Of a stretch of 64,000 nucleotides of DNA, positions 31,251 to 43,850 are shown in pieces (position 1 is the stretch's first letter; every line of letters begins with the position of its first letter). The position numbers were made by a program, and so were the translations under genes. The DNA is from Mesostigma viride. Lineage: Eukaryota; Streptophyta; Mesostigmatophyceae; Mesostigmatales; Mesostigmataceae. The stretch lies in assembly GCA_009746045.1 (NCBI GenBank), contig RPFO01000670.1, positions 886,454 to 950,453 on the forward strand, read 5' to 3'. A model generated the notes under the pieces. It did no database searches. It saw nothing but the letters and a program-made list of their open reading frames with translations, and was not told where the DNA came from.

Positions 31251-31530
31251 AGTGCAAGAGATGGAGACATGGGATATGCCAATGCCATATCATGTGAGCA
31301 TACGTGGATGCCAGGTGACATGTGCCAGCGTGGGGGTCACTGCACCTTGATATGCTCGCTCGGCATATTCTCGACATGTATTACTGTACACGTAGTGTAT
31401 ATCATGCATGGTGCGTGTTGGTAGCATTCAAATGGCTGTGTTAGTGATGTGGCATGTATTATTCACCTTTCCTTCCCATTTTGCAATGTGCCAAGTAGTT
31501 TAGAGGCATCGTGTCATGGGGTATACATAT

Positions 31531-31665
31531 GGCGTTTCCATTGGTCTTATCGTAGTATAGAGCTTTGACATGGCTCTGTATATAGGTTTATAGCTGGGCG
31601 TTTGCTTTGGTTTGAGTGATTTCACTCTGCTGTAAGTAATTATATTATTAATACATATGGACATG
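31531..31665. repeat. 135-bp direct repeat, left copy
   Basis: Begins GGCGTTTCCATTGGTC and ends ATACATATGGACATG. Repeated with two or three changes at 32087-32221. Confidence 0.85.
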
Positions 31666-32073
31666 GTGGTGCTGGACTTTGAGGGGGGTGGCCGGCATCT
31701 GCTTATTGACGTTTCGGTGGCGCGGCCCTTGGCTCTTAGCCACGTGGCTGGGGCCTCCCTCACGGCAGGTTACACGGCGGACCGGGCGGAGCGGGCCAAG
31801 CTCCTGGCCTACGGCGACGTCGGGCACCATCGTGTGGTGCCCTTTGTCCTGGAGGAGTTTGGGGCCATGGGGCCCCTGACCTCCGCCTTCTTCAAGGAGT
31901 GTTGCCGGCTCCGGGAGGACCGGCTGGACCTGGAGGGCCAGCGGGCCCCATGGTCGGCGCGGACCTGGACGTCATATTGGCGTCAGCGCTTGTCGGTGGC
32001 GCTGACTCGGGCCATGGCTGACATCATGCTCCGCCGTACGCGGGCTGATTTTGCGGTGCAGCAGGGCTATTAG
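31666..32073 (+). pseudogene. LINE-type retrotransposon C-terminal domain fragment
   Basis: About 135 residues after a short N-terminal extension encoded by the left direct repeat. The pattern GGGRHLLIDVSVARPLA...AERAKLLAY...VVPFVLEEFGAMGPLTSAFF resembles the conserved domain after RT in many non-LTR retrotransposon proteins of algae and plants, with D-x-V and K-x3-Y-like positions as in PD-(D/E)XK nucleases. That family placement is from memory of the pattern. The stop TAG (32071-32073) is followed by a 3' tail whose 62-bp copy sits at 8643-8704. RT itself is absent, so this is a 5'-truncated copy. Confidence 0.5.
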
Positions 32074-32086
32074 GTTCCTCCCGTTA

Positions 32087-32221
32087 GGCGTTTCCATTGG
32101 TCTTATCGTAGTATAGAGCTTTGACATGGCTCTGTCTATAGGTTTATAGCTGGGCGTTTGCTTTGGTTTGAGTGATTTCACTCTGCTGTAAGTAATTATA
32201 TTTTTAATACATATGGACATG
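32087..32221. repeat. 135-bp direct repeat, right copy
   Basis: Second copy of 31531-31665. It starts inside the LINE 3' tail, with GGCGTTTCCATTG common to both repeats and to the 8.6-kb tail fragment. Confidence 0.85.
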
Positions 32222-32736
32222 CACTGCACATCACAGCTTTGTGGCAACTGGCAATGCCTACCTTACATGATGGATTCTGCTAGCAATGGTCACCACTCAG
32301 GCATTCACATGCACCAAGTTTTTGCACACTGTTTGTACTAGTCATTCTTGAGTTGCCTGCAAAGATTTGAATGATGTGCCCCAGCTTGCAGAATGTTTTG
32401 GTGGTTAATGTTGTTAAAATTGTGAGTAAAAAAGCAAAAAATTGTGACAATTGCTGGCAAATGTCACCATTTTGGGCTCTGCATGATCTGAATTTTTGCT
32501 CATGACTTGTTGAGACCTTGCTTCAGGTGCTGGCATGATGGCAATAAGTTTTGGTGGCATTCTGACATTATTTGGGTTAAATATTGATTTAAAATGGCCA
32601 TTAATGACAAATGCTAGCAAAATTTTGCTAGCATTTGTCACCAACTAGGGCTCCAAATGGCGTAGAACTTTGTACAAGGTCAGAACAACTATTATTCATC
32701 ACCACTGCTAAGTTACAGCATAATCTGAGATGGACA
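32222..32736. other. No gene seen
   Basis: AT-rich with a short inverted repeat (TGCTAGCAAAATTTTGCTAGCA, described by position) near 32611-32632. Confidence 0.4.
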
Positions 32737-32945
32737 TGGGTCTTATTGCACCCACAGTTTGCCGGATCGTTAGCCTGTCCTTTTAGCTAGCCGCGCCCGA
32801 TTGCAGCTGTGGCATGCCTTTGGCATGAAGGAGACTGGGGGTCTCTGCCCTTTCTCCTGTAGTGCACACACAGGGATTAAAAGCACTTCGGTGCTCCGTG
32901 ACTCCCCAACGGGAGCACGAGTTTAATTCATTAATTAATTAATAA
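32737..32945 (-). repeat. 210-bp dispersed repeat, copy 1
   Basis: Inverted relative to 45690-45902: GGGTCTTATTGCACCCACA, GGGGGTCTCTGCCCTTTCTC and AAAAGCACTTCGGTGCTCCG are shared in reverse order. One end carries GTGCTCC...GGAGCAC, a short hairpin, followed by (TTAA)n. No internal RNA polymerase III box identified. Confidence 0.75.
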
Positions 32946-33541
32946 TCTGAGATCAACTGTTGTTTCTATGCAAGTGCAAGTGGTTTAGGTGGCCAGTTTT
33001 GGCCTTGGATCTGGAGTTAACTTAAGCAGGGAGTACCATGTAAACTTAACATTTTGACCCAACTACTCCACCACTAGCCAGACACATCCCGGGGAGTGGT
33101 GGGATCCAATCCTAGGTCAATCTGACAATAAACTTGCCATGGGCCATTAATTAATTAATTAATAAGCACGTGACTGCGTCACGTGGGTGCCATGCAATAC
33201 AGAGTAAAGGAACCTTCAACCCTATATACACAGTGAAAAGGAGGGAGGGCGCCCTAGCTTCTCTCACTGCCGCAGGTGGGCAGGCCACAGAGCGCTCTCT
33301 CCACGGCATGGTGCCGGGGCGCAACACTGTGGGTGCAATACAACCAGTGCAATACCATAGGTAGGCTGACGCATAGCTTATGCTACAAATGTGAGGTGGG
33401 CTCAAGACGTCGGCCAATTAAGGCGCAAGCTGATGGCCACAAGGTGCCAGAGCTAATTGAAGGTACTATAACGCTGTGCGCTAATATCGTTTCAAGTGCT
33501 GTAATGCCTAAGGTATCCCATCATCGATTGCCCCCATCTAG
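32946..33541. other. No gene seen
   Basis: Includes a TTAATTAATTAATTAATAA tract at about 33146-33164. No coding sequence recognised. Confidence 0.4.
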
Positions 33542-33831
33542 ACAACTAGCTGGAGTGCTCTATCCCGGGGAAGCCCGGGGGGGCTTCCACAGTTTCTTGT
33601 TGACATAGAGGTCCCCGCCCCGCCAGTACACTTGGGGCTTCTCGGGGTTGGTCTTGTGGCGGATGTAGTCGGGCCACTGATCGCGGCGTTGCTGCTGCTG
33701 GGCTGGCGTCAGGTCGTCGTCAAGCGACCAGGAGGTGTCCACCAGCTTCTTGCGGCGAGAGAGGAACCGAACTCGGGCTGTGATGTCGCTGAAGGTGAGG
33801 ACCACTGGAGGGGGCCCAGCCTTGGCCCGTG
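33542..33831 (-). pseudogene. LINE ORF1-like fragment
   Basis: The minus-strand frame contains LTFSDITARVRFLSRRKKLV, then SLDDDLTPAQQQQRRDQW and VYWRGGDLYVNKK, a pattern like the C-terminal part of ORF1 proteins in plant/algal LINEs (nucleic-acid chaperones). It runs about 95 residues and is cut at both ends. The family call is tentative. Confidence 0.4.
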
Positions 33832-33879
33832 GATGGGGCAGCCATAATTTATGTAAAAAAAAGGCCATTTCAAGGTGTT

Positions 33880-34957
33880 GTGAGGAATGGAGGGGGCGGG
33901 AAGCCACTTCAAGGCCTCGAAAGGGGTGGCGCTGCCAAGCCGAGCCAAGAGCGTGAAATATCGGATTTCGGAGCGGGTGCTGCCGGGAGTGTTGGAGGAC
34001 GCCAGCGACAATGGGATGGGAATCCGGTCGTGGGTCATGACGGTCAAGCCTGGAAATTGGCGGAACATGGAGAACAGGAAAATTGTCATGAACTTTGCAT
34101 TGGCCATGGACACCGGCTTCTCAAGGAGCTGGGCTCAGCAGCCGGGGAGCTTGTGGGCATGGAGTACCTAATGAGGGTGGTGGCGGCCTTGCTGCAGGTG
34201 GAGGGGCAAGGAGGGGGGGGTGGAAGGTGGCCAGCCACCTCCTGCCATTGGGGGAGGAGGCTGCACTGTCAGCCACCCCGGCTGTCAAGGCAGCTCTCCA
34301 AACTGCGATCCTCTTGGACAAGCTCAGCAAGGCTCAACAAGTAGGGAAATAGAATCCCAGCGGGACCGCTCCCTTTTCCCGCTGCCATACCCACTTAGGC
34401 CAGCGTACACCGCGTGGGGCAGGGTGAGATCGGCACGCCGGCGACAGCGTGCCACGTGCCGCCACCGCGAGTACACACTGCAATGCAAGGTAGTGCGTTG
34501 GCTTAATTGGCTGTGGGGGGGGGGGCATGCAAGACCCTCCTCCTAACCCTAGAGGGGCGTGCTCTAAGGGGAGGCAGGAGGCCCTTGCGAGGGTCAAGAG
34601 GCACTGCACCTGGCACAGTCGCCGCGTAGGGGGCGTTGCGACAGGCCAGGAGCAAGAAGGTGCTGATGCAATATACTGTATGGGAAGCAGAATAAGTATG
34701 AACAACTGCGCGGACGCGGTGAGTTTACCAAAGGCGGAGGTGGCGGGGAAGGCACGGCTGCTCGACCTGTTGGCTATGCGGCCGAGCTGGCGGGAGATAT
34801 ATGCCAGCGAAGAGAATTAACTGCATCAAGCCAGCGGTCGTGGCGAGCGCAAAGTATTGGAATGTGCCCAAGCCCAGCCGGGGATGCTCCATGCATGGAT
34901 GAATGGGGCAAGCTCATGAGCCGGGCAGCGAGCGTGGGCATGGTGGCGTTCCGGGAG
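33880..34957 (+). pseudogene. DIRS-like element fragment C: gag and RT N-terminus
   Basis: Homologous to the minus-strand element at 51322-54869. 33940-34350 encodes ISERVLPGVLEDASDNGMGI, NWRNMENRKIVMNFALAMDT and VEYLMRVVAALLQVEGQ in shifting frames. 34370-34950 encodes AWGRVRSARRRQRATCR and VSLPKAEVAGKARLLDLLAM. Frameshifts are numerous. It ends at 34957 where an hAT-like terminus begins. Confidence 0.7.
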
Positions 34958-35554
34958 CAGACTGTGTATAATCATACGCAATACGCTATCGTACGCGGCC
35001 CAGGTGTATAATGTACAATACGCTTCATACGGTGTATTATACGCTAATCGTACGCTAACCCCTTAAAAGTCTGTTTTTGCATGGTTTTGATGATCATTCA
35101 TCAATCTGACCAACCCAACATGTTCTCCAGCATCATAAGTTTGGCTTTATATGCCACATTATCACATGGCCTTGCCAATGTCGTCACTACCTAGAACAAC
35201 AAGCGCTGTCCCTAATGAATAGTTACTCAATAAAAGCACAACAAAACGTCAAGTTTATATTCAACTAGGGGTACTGAATAAGACATTTTGCCAGAAATAA
35301 GACACATTGCCTACTCATCGTAGGCCGGCAATTACTAATGGTTCTGCATGAAGCAAGGATACAAAAGGCTTTATGGCTGGCATGCAGGCTAACAAAGTGC
35401 ACCGGATGGCCCAGCAGTAGTGCGCCCAGAGCCGGCCATGCCGGAGGATCGAGCTGGCATGACCGGACTGCCACTCGGAGGCGTCGGTTTCTACAAGGTC
35501 AGTAAGCTTGCCTTTGGCTGCCGCCCGCGCATCAGCCTGCTTCCCGGCGTCACT
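34958..35554. mobile_element. hAT element fragment, copy 2
   Basis: Begins CAGACTGTGTATAATCATAC and continues with the subterminal CGTACGCGGCCCAGGTGTATAA shared with the hAT at 26679. The interior retains minus-strand homology to the hAT ORF (35440-35554: TSDAGKQADARAAAKGKLTD). It is interrupted at 35555 by the gypsy 3 LTR, and the rest lies outside the window or is lost. Confidence 0.75.
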
Positions 35555-36099
35555 TGTTACGCCTCGGGTTTCTACCGCCACCTCTACCTCTACCTGGCCT
35601 AACGCTACCTAGAAGTTAGTAAGGCCGCCTCTAGTTAAACCCCTAGCGAAAGACGAACGAGACGATCCAGATCTCAGTGCATTAACGTAAGTATTACTAT
35701 AATACGCCATAAGCCATTTACACAACCCGTTTACTCCAGGAATAGAGGAAGGAAACACAACTACACTGCCGTGACCCAAGCCTATATGTGTTAATTCATT
35801 TAACACACGCCGAGTGCACACACGAGGGGTAGAACGTGCATAAATGGTCACCAACGGTCCAACACACTCGGGCCGACATGGCCCTCGCCTACAGATGCAC
35901 GCTGGTCCACTACATTCTACCAAAGGATCAGGACCACTAATAAAGTACGCGACGCGGCGCCCAAAGGCACCCAATATACCACAGTACTGTTACGAGGACA
36001 ATAGTGTCCCAGTAGGAACTACACGTAAACCTAGGGACACCCGAGGCAAAAGACCTAATTTACGTCCGTAACTACAACGAATTGTTACGCGACGTAACA
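35555..36099 (-). repeat. Gypsy 3 3' LTR
   Basis: On the minus strand it runs TGTTACGTCGCG...GAGGCGTAACA, with TGTTACG/CGTAACA ends. It is preceded directly by a polypurine tract, GTGGGGGGGGAGG (36100-36112). About 545 bp. The matching 5' LTR is not in the window, so this rests on end structure and the adjacent tract. Confidence 0.65.
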
Positions 36100-36112
36100 C
36101 CTCCCCCCCCCA
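36100..36112 (-). promoter_or_regulatory. Polypurine tract of gypsy 3
   Basis: The minus strand GTGGGGGGGGAGG abuts the LTR start, as required for plus-strand DNA priming. Confidence 0.6.
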
Positions 36113-36471
36113 CAAAGGTAGGGAGCCCTCTCCCTACGCACAGGGAGGAAAACAAGGGGTAGGAAACCTAATGCACCCAGCACACACCAACACAATCAGC
36201 AGGCCATCCAAGATACAAGGCACCAACGTATTAACTCGGTCTCCACCACCACGCCGGGAGGTGTAGGGTTAGCCAGCACCAAGCCTGGTGGTAGGTTCCC
36301 CTAACTGCCTGGAACAAAGTCCTTGCCGGGGGGGAACGGCACTGGGCAGGACACACAGAGTAAACAAATCAGTACCAAGGACCAAGAACGACCAGTCAAC
36401 TGGCCAGAACGTGAGGGCGACTCTATATACCGGAGGGACAACACCCTCAGGTCGGGCCTAAGGCCCTCTAT
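36113..36471 (-). other. 3' untranslated region of gypsy 3
   Basis: No ORF. It lies between the end of the downstream ORF and the polypurine tract. Confidence 0.5.
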
Positions 36472-38276
36472 CTAATGGCCATCCGTCTGGTAAGTACCAC
36501 GGGAGGCCAGCAGGACATCCAGGTACGCCTGGTAGTGAGCCACATCCTCAGCATTGTCGTGCCTATCTACAGTGAGGAAAACATCGGCCCACACGCCGTC
36601 AGGAAAAAGACCCAGGAAGGCCCAGTAATATCTATGCTGCGTAAGAACGACCTGGCCCCGGGCCCAGTCCAGGAAACCACAGGCAAAGAGGCGTAGGAAA
36701 GGCTCTACCGCGATCAGGCAGAGAGCCCGCAGGAGCAGGCGATGGTACCGGATCCGAGGGCGCATACCCGTCGGGAAAAACAGATCTACCAGGGGCTCCA
36801 CGTTGGACGGCCACAACCGGATATGCCGAATCTCACGGGAGCGCCACCGACGGGCACACTGTCGCGACCCGAACGTCTCGAGGTAGTCGCTGGCCCGGGG
36901 AGGAGGATGACCACGGGAGTCCAGACCCTGGCCCGGGATGGGCGCTGGACGACGGGCATCCCACTCTAGGATGGGCTGAAGGACCGTGCTGTACGTGGCA
37001 CCCGGCACCGCAGGAAACTCCACCGTAAGGGCATCTGAGGCCATAATGCCCAGAGGCGGAGGGTAAGCCCACTGGAACCCGCCGTAGGTGTCCAAGTCAT
37101 TGTGGCGCCTAGCCCAGCGATACAGGACGCGCCGAACCAGGATCTCACCCTGGAACACCGGATCAGCTAAAATAACCATGTCGAAAGGAGGCCGATCAGT
37201 CTCAACTGGTAGGCCACGGTCCCGCGGCGCCCGACACACCTGCTGGGAGAACCCGTAGGACATGGGCGAAATGGCAAGCTCGGCGGAGGCGCGCGGCAGG
37301 TCACACTGGCGGCAGGCGAGCGCAGACATACCGTACCCAAAGACAGGCGTGTCGCGCGACTCCGGAGTCGCATGCACCACAGAGGGGGCCCGATCCCGAT
37401 CGCCCTATGACAACTCCCGAAGGGAATCAGCAGCGCGGGTGGCGCGAGGATCAGAGCCACTGGACCGAACAACCGCAGCCGAAGACCGCGGGGCCGAAGG
37501 GGCAGGGGCCGAAGAAGGGGGAGGAACCGGCACAGACGCAGACGGCGCCGGTACAACAGGGGGCCGCGTCGGACCCGATGCCGCAGGGAGTCGCGACGGC
37601 CCCGCCTCCGCAGCTGGCGCGCCGGTCTCTGGTGGCGGCGCACCATCAGGCCACATGTTGAAAACAGGGCCCGTGGGGACAGGCAATCCGGCATACGACT
37701 GGTTACCGTCTAAGCTCCAGTCAGGCACCGGAATCCTCTGCGGAGGACCGCCCTCCCAAAGCCTGGGAAGACCGCCCGGGTCGCTGAAGAAACCCCGCGA
37801 GGGCGGCGCTGACGCGGTGGGCGGCCCGGACGCGACGGCGACGGGCGCGGCCGCAGGGACAGCGGACTCGCGCCGAGGCGCAGGTAAGTCAGTAGCAGGC
37901 GCAGAGGTAGCCGAAGGCGTAGGAGCCGCAGCAACAGAGGAAACCGCAGCCACCGAGGGCTCGCGCGGCACAGACGGACCCGTAGACGTCAAGGCGACCG
38001 AAGGGGAAGGGGGCATAGATACAGCAGACACCCCACCTGGCGTGGTTGGAGCGTGCGCCTGGGCCGCCATGAAGGCCCCGAAGGCCGCCGTCAGGGACTG
38101 GATCTGCGCCTGCATCGCAGAAACTGTCGCCGAAAGAGGATCAGGCTCACTATCAGAGCCCAAAGGGGTAGGCTCCACCGATGCGCGCCGGACCAACCTT
38201 GGTGAAGACGGGACAGGGGAAGGAGCCGACACTGAAGAGGAGGACGCCGCAGGGGAGGCCGAATACTCAGGAGTGT
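36472..38276 (-). CDS. Gypsy 3 downstream ORF, C-terminal part, with in-frame TAG
   Basis: An open frame from 38276 down to 36472 interrupted by a single in-frame TAG (37407-37405; TCA-TAG-GGC). The first part is Pro/Ser/Ala-rich with a short predicted helix (VSAMQAQIQSLTAAFGAF). The second, about 310 residues, is Trp/Arg/Leu-rich with hydrophobic stretches (LLLRALCLIAVEPFLRLFAC). It sits just upstream of the polypurine tract and LTR, so it is the 3'-most gene of the element. The frame continues across the CACTA-like insertion into the ORF at 60572-61098. I know no homologue. The TAG may be a mutation or a readthrough site. Confidence 0.55.
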
Positions 38277-38650
38277 CACTATACTTTTCGTCCGAGGGTG
38301 GTAAAAAGCATCCGAGGCGTAAATTACGAGGTGGTAATTTACTCCGCTTTTACTCTTACGGTTTACATACGAGGTCGGATCTTTCTCGTAAGCTACGAGT
38401 TAGATCCGAGGTAAGATCCGACGTCGTAAATTACGAGGTAGTAATTTACGAGGTAGTAATTTACGAGGTAGTAATTTACGAGGTAGTAATTTACGAGGTA
38501 GTAATGTACGAGGTAGTAATGTACGAGGTAGTAATGTACGAGGTAGTAATGTACGAGGTAGTAATTTACGAGGTAGTAATTTACGAGGTAGTAAGGTACG
38601 AGGTAGTAATTTGCGACGTCCTAATCTACGAGTTGGTAATTTACGATCCC
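38277..38650. repeat. Left terminal and subterminal repeats of the CACTA-like element
   Basis: Terminal repeat at 38277-38331, then about 12 tandem copies of a 15-bp unit (GAGGTAGTAATTTAC and variants with GTAC) at about 38432-38612. Confidence 0.8.
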
Positions 38651-39371
38651 GGTACTCGGTCCCCGTAGGTTACGACGTCGTATGCTTCTCGCGTACACTA
38701 CCGGTACTACAATCATGTCGCTATGTCGTTCTGAATTGCAGTACGCATGTCACTTATCAGATTTTCACTTTGATTTCACTTATCATTTCGGTCAACCTAA
38801 CCCCTAACACCCATTTACCCGGGGGAAAAAAAATGAATGGCATTTGCAGCAAGGCTCATGCAAGACAAGTTCCTATTTCATAAAAAATTTCATTATTAAA
38901 TGCAGGATTACATGTCATGCACAAAAATCCAACGCCTTCACATAAAATAGCATATCAAGTCTTCTGACGACAATATCAAGTCAATATCAAATTCGTGGCT
39001 TCTCTTCGTGGCTTGAAATACTGTTTCCATGCGGTGCTTAGGACAGCTCCGGGGATGTCGGCACCGCACAGAAGCTCCATCCGGGAGCAAGTGCGCCGGG
39101 GGAAGATGTTGTACATCCAGAGCTCGATATGTGCGGGAAGCCGTCGTGTTGGAAACCGAGGTGTCTGCACAGAATTCCGCGCGCAGGCAGCTTGTGCCTT
39201 TACGGGGGAAGACCTGCGACACAAAAACCGTGTCCGGACAATGCAATACGGAGAAATGGCAACGGCAGATGGAGTCGGCTAAGGCCGCTTGTAAGGAAAG
39301 TGATTTTTAATGCACGAATAAATGTATAATGCATGCTACATCGCCATCGCTTGGGCGGTGAAAAGACAAGG
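38651..39371. other. No gene seen
   Basis: Overlapping small frames on both strands near 38.94-39.33 kb, none recognisable. Confidence 0.35.
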
Positions 39372-39600
39372 ACCAACCACATGCCCCCACCTACCCTTCG
39401 TGCATCCCGCCCTTGACGAGGCACAACCATGTGCCCCCACCTACCCTTTGTGCGTCCCTCCCTTGACAAGAAACAAGCACGTGCACCTATCTAACCTTTG
39501 TGCATCCCTTCCTTGGCAAGGAACAAGCACACCCACCCACCTACTCCACATGCATCCCTCCCTTGACAAGGAACAAGCACGATCACCCAGCTACCCACTA
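39372..39600. repeat. Degenerate ~57-bp tandem repeat
   Basis: Four units of the type CTTGACAAGGAACAAGCAC plus CCCACCTACCCTTTGTGCAT. Confidence 0.7.
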
Positions 39601-39819
39601 GCACGGCAGCAAGGCAGACCTTACAATGGCAAGTGATGTTTATCGGTAGAAACTGTTAGACAACTAGCAAACGAGCCAGCCGGTGAAGAGCAAGGCACGC
39701 ATGCAAGGAATTTGTCGTTGCCTATGTCTACGCTTGTGTTTGTCACTGCAGTTGAAATCTGCATTTGCATCAGCAGGCCCGATCGAACCCCATGTCGCCA
39801 CCCGCATTTCCACTTATAC

Positions 39820-40215
39820 TTCACGGCCCCTTATTCTTCTCTTGTGCCTGCCTTTGCCCTAACTGTTACCCTAGCATCTGCCCTTGCCCCTATCCTTTGA
39901 TCCCCAGTGTTTGCCGTTGCCCTCATCCTTCCCTAGTGCCTGCCCTTGTCTTCATCTTTTCCCTTGTGCCTGCCCGTGCCCTTGTCCGTTCCCTTGTGCT
40001 TGACTTGTCCTAATCTCTTTCCCTTGCGCCTACCCTTGCCCTTATCCGCTTCCCTTGTGCCTGCCCCTGCCCTTGTCATTTCCCTTGAGCCTGCCCTTTT
40101 GGCAAGCACAAGTGCCTTAATCCTTTCCTTGGCCTTGTGCTTGCTCTTCCAGTTTCCCTTTCCTTTGCTCGTGCGGTTGCCTTTGCTCTTACCCGGGTGC
40201 TTGCCCTTGCCGTTT
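39820..40215. repeat. C/T-rich degenerate repeat
   Basis: Recurrent CCTTGTGCCTGCCCTTGCCC-type sequence. The frames it opens are products of composition. Confidence 0.65.
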
Positions 40216-40776
40216 GCAAGCTGCATTATTGTCTTAGCAAGCTAGCAAGTGCAAACTGGCACTGAGCCAGAAATGCAAGCAAAGCAGCCAGTGTAAATAA
40301 GGATGGACGGGAACAGTAGAAAGCTAGAGGTGGCTACGGTGCTAGAGCTCATGGCAACAAGGTGGTCCCATTCTTGCTGCATTGGGTGCGTTGCGTGGGT
40401 GGGATATTGCGATAGGGGGACATTCTTGCCTTGGTTGTGTTTTCACATGCACCCGGTGCTGGAATTTATGCGTGCAAGGGTGGCTGGTATCCCAACCAAC
40501 AGCCCAAGAGGAAAAAGAGTGCTTAGAAAGCAAGAATGACTTTATGTTGGTAATAGCAGTGGTGGCGGCAGCAAAAACTGTTGTTGTAGATGCAAGCTAC
40601 AACACTGCTGATGGTTTCTCACACTAATGTGGATAATGATAATGCATGCCACTTAACGGGACCATATAAACCACAACAAGAATAATCGTGAGAGCAAAAG
40701 AAAGAGGAGTACAAAACGGCCGGCTTACCTAGCTACAGCAAAAAAATTGCATGAAAAACAAGATAACTCACCTTTC
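40216..40776. other. No gene seen
   Basis: No coding motif or repeat recognised before the transposon copy. Confidence 0.35.
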
Positions 40777-41559
40777 ATCAAGTTTCGTTTAAGTGGCCAG
40801 CCGGAGCGGCTGCTTAGGTTTTAGCGGACAAGTGTTCGAAGCGCGTCATTGGTGAATTACTTGGGAACTTGGGTTTCCCCGCGAAACTCCAACCGCACGT
40901 TCAGATTTCCAAATCTCAAGTAAAGTTCGGCGCAACTTTCTGAACGGGGGCAGTTGACGAGCAGCATTCCTCCGGACGAATGAATTGCGTTCCATACTTG
41001 CGCAAAATTTTGAAAGGTAGCTTGCGTGCAGCCCTACTAAAATTTGCGCGGACGTTCAGATTTCCAAATCTCGGGTAAATTTCGGCGGAACTTTCTGAAC
41101 GGGGGTAGTTGGCGGGCAGCGTTCCTCCAGACGAATGAAATGCGTTCCATACTAGCGCAAAATTTTGAAAGGTAGCTTGCGTGCAGCCCTACTAAAATTT
41201 GCGTGAAGTGTGGGACTGAAAATTCGTAACGGAAACTTTTTGGTAGTTGCCGTCACTTCCTTTTGTGCAAACGTGTGGGAGTGAAAATTCGTAACGGAAA
41301 CTTTTTGGTAGTTGCCGTCACTTCATTTTGCGCGAGTGTTGGGCTGAAAATTCGTAACGGAAACTTTTTGGTAGTTGGCGTCACTTCCTTTGGTTCGACT
41401 GAAAATTCGCTGAAATTCGCTGAATTCGTACCGTAGCCAAATTTTTAGTACCTCGAAGTGACGGGGCACCTAAAAATTTGCCCACAAGTACACTTGGCAG
41501 CGCGCTCACTGGGAAAAATTGTACAGCCGCTCCGGCGGGCCACTTGAACGAATTGTAAT
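40777..41559. mobile_element. 783-bp inverted-repeat DNA transposon, copy 2 (inverted)
   Basis: Almost identical to 23204-23986 in reverse orientation and of the same length. The flanking trinucleotides (TTC and GGT) do not match, so the target duplication is not preserved. Confidence 0.9.
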
Positions 41560-41732
41560 GGTCGCAGCAGTGACCATATCAGACAGCTCACAAAAACTTG
41601 TTGATCCTTGAAACTTCCTGCTTGAAGGCAGCCACCAACGGTCTGGATTTTTCACCCCAGTCCTTCTCAACAGCCAAGGGAAAGGGAAAGAGAGAGGAGG
41701 GGTGCGGGAGGGACAAGAGAGCGGGGGGTGGG

Positions 41733-43130
<1,398 letters not shown>

Positions 43131-43750
43131 GGTGGTACACAAATACCGTACAGGTGGTACACAACTGCAGCCAGGACAACAGCCGGGCGCTGCGTACCTG
43201 CCGTGGGAAGGAGGGGGTGGTACACAAATACCGTACAGGTGGTACACAACTGCAGCCAGGACAACAGCGGTTCGCTGCGTACCTGCCGTGGGAAGGAGGG
43301 GGGTGGTACACAAATACCGTACAGGTGGTACACAACTGCAGCCAGGACAACAGCCGGGCGCTGCGTACCCGCCGTGGGAAGGATCGAGGGGGGTGGTACA
43401 CAAATACCGTACAGGTGGTACACAACTGCAGCCAGGACAACAGCCGGGCGCTGCGTACCTGCCGTGGGAAGGAGGGGGGTGGTACACAAATACCGTACAG
43501 GTGGTACACAACTGCAGCCAGGACAACAGCCGGGCGCTGCGTACCTGCCGTGGGAAGGAGGGGGTGGTACACAAATACCGTACAGGTGGTACACAACTGC
43601 AGCCAGGACAACAGCCGGGCGCTGCGTACCTGCCGTGGGAAGGAGGGGGGTGGTACACAAATACCGTACAGGTGGTACACAACTGCCGCCAGGACAACAG
43701 CGGGTCCTGCCGTGGGAAGGAGGGTGGTGATACACAACTACGGTATACCG
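43131..43750. repeat. 85-bp minisatellite, seven units
   Basis: Each unit carries GGTGGTACACAAATACCGTA and CAGGTGGTACACAACTGCAG. Units are 84-90 bp. Because most frames lack stops, frames of 200-350 codons open on both strands. I regard these as by-products. Confidence 0.9.
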
Positions 43751-43850
43751 GCCTAGTACAGCCCGATGTAATTCCCGAGGGCCCACCTCTTTATCCCTAC
43801 ATGTAAATACCGACGGGCATAATCAACGACCTATATTATACCAATAGCCG

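Noticed and set aside
37262-38668. 468-residue plus-strand frame
   Set aside because: It is antisense to the gypsy 3 downstream ORF for most of its length, and its C-terminal Tyr-Glu-Val-Val repeats are the CACTA subterminal 15-bp repeats.
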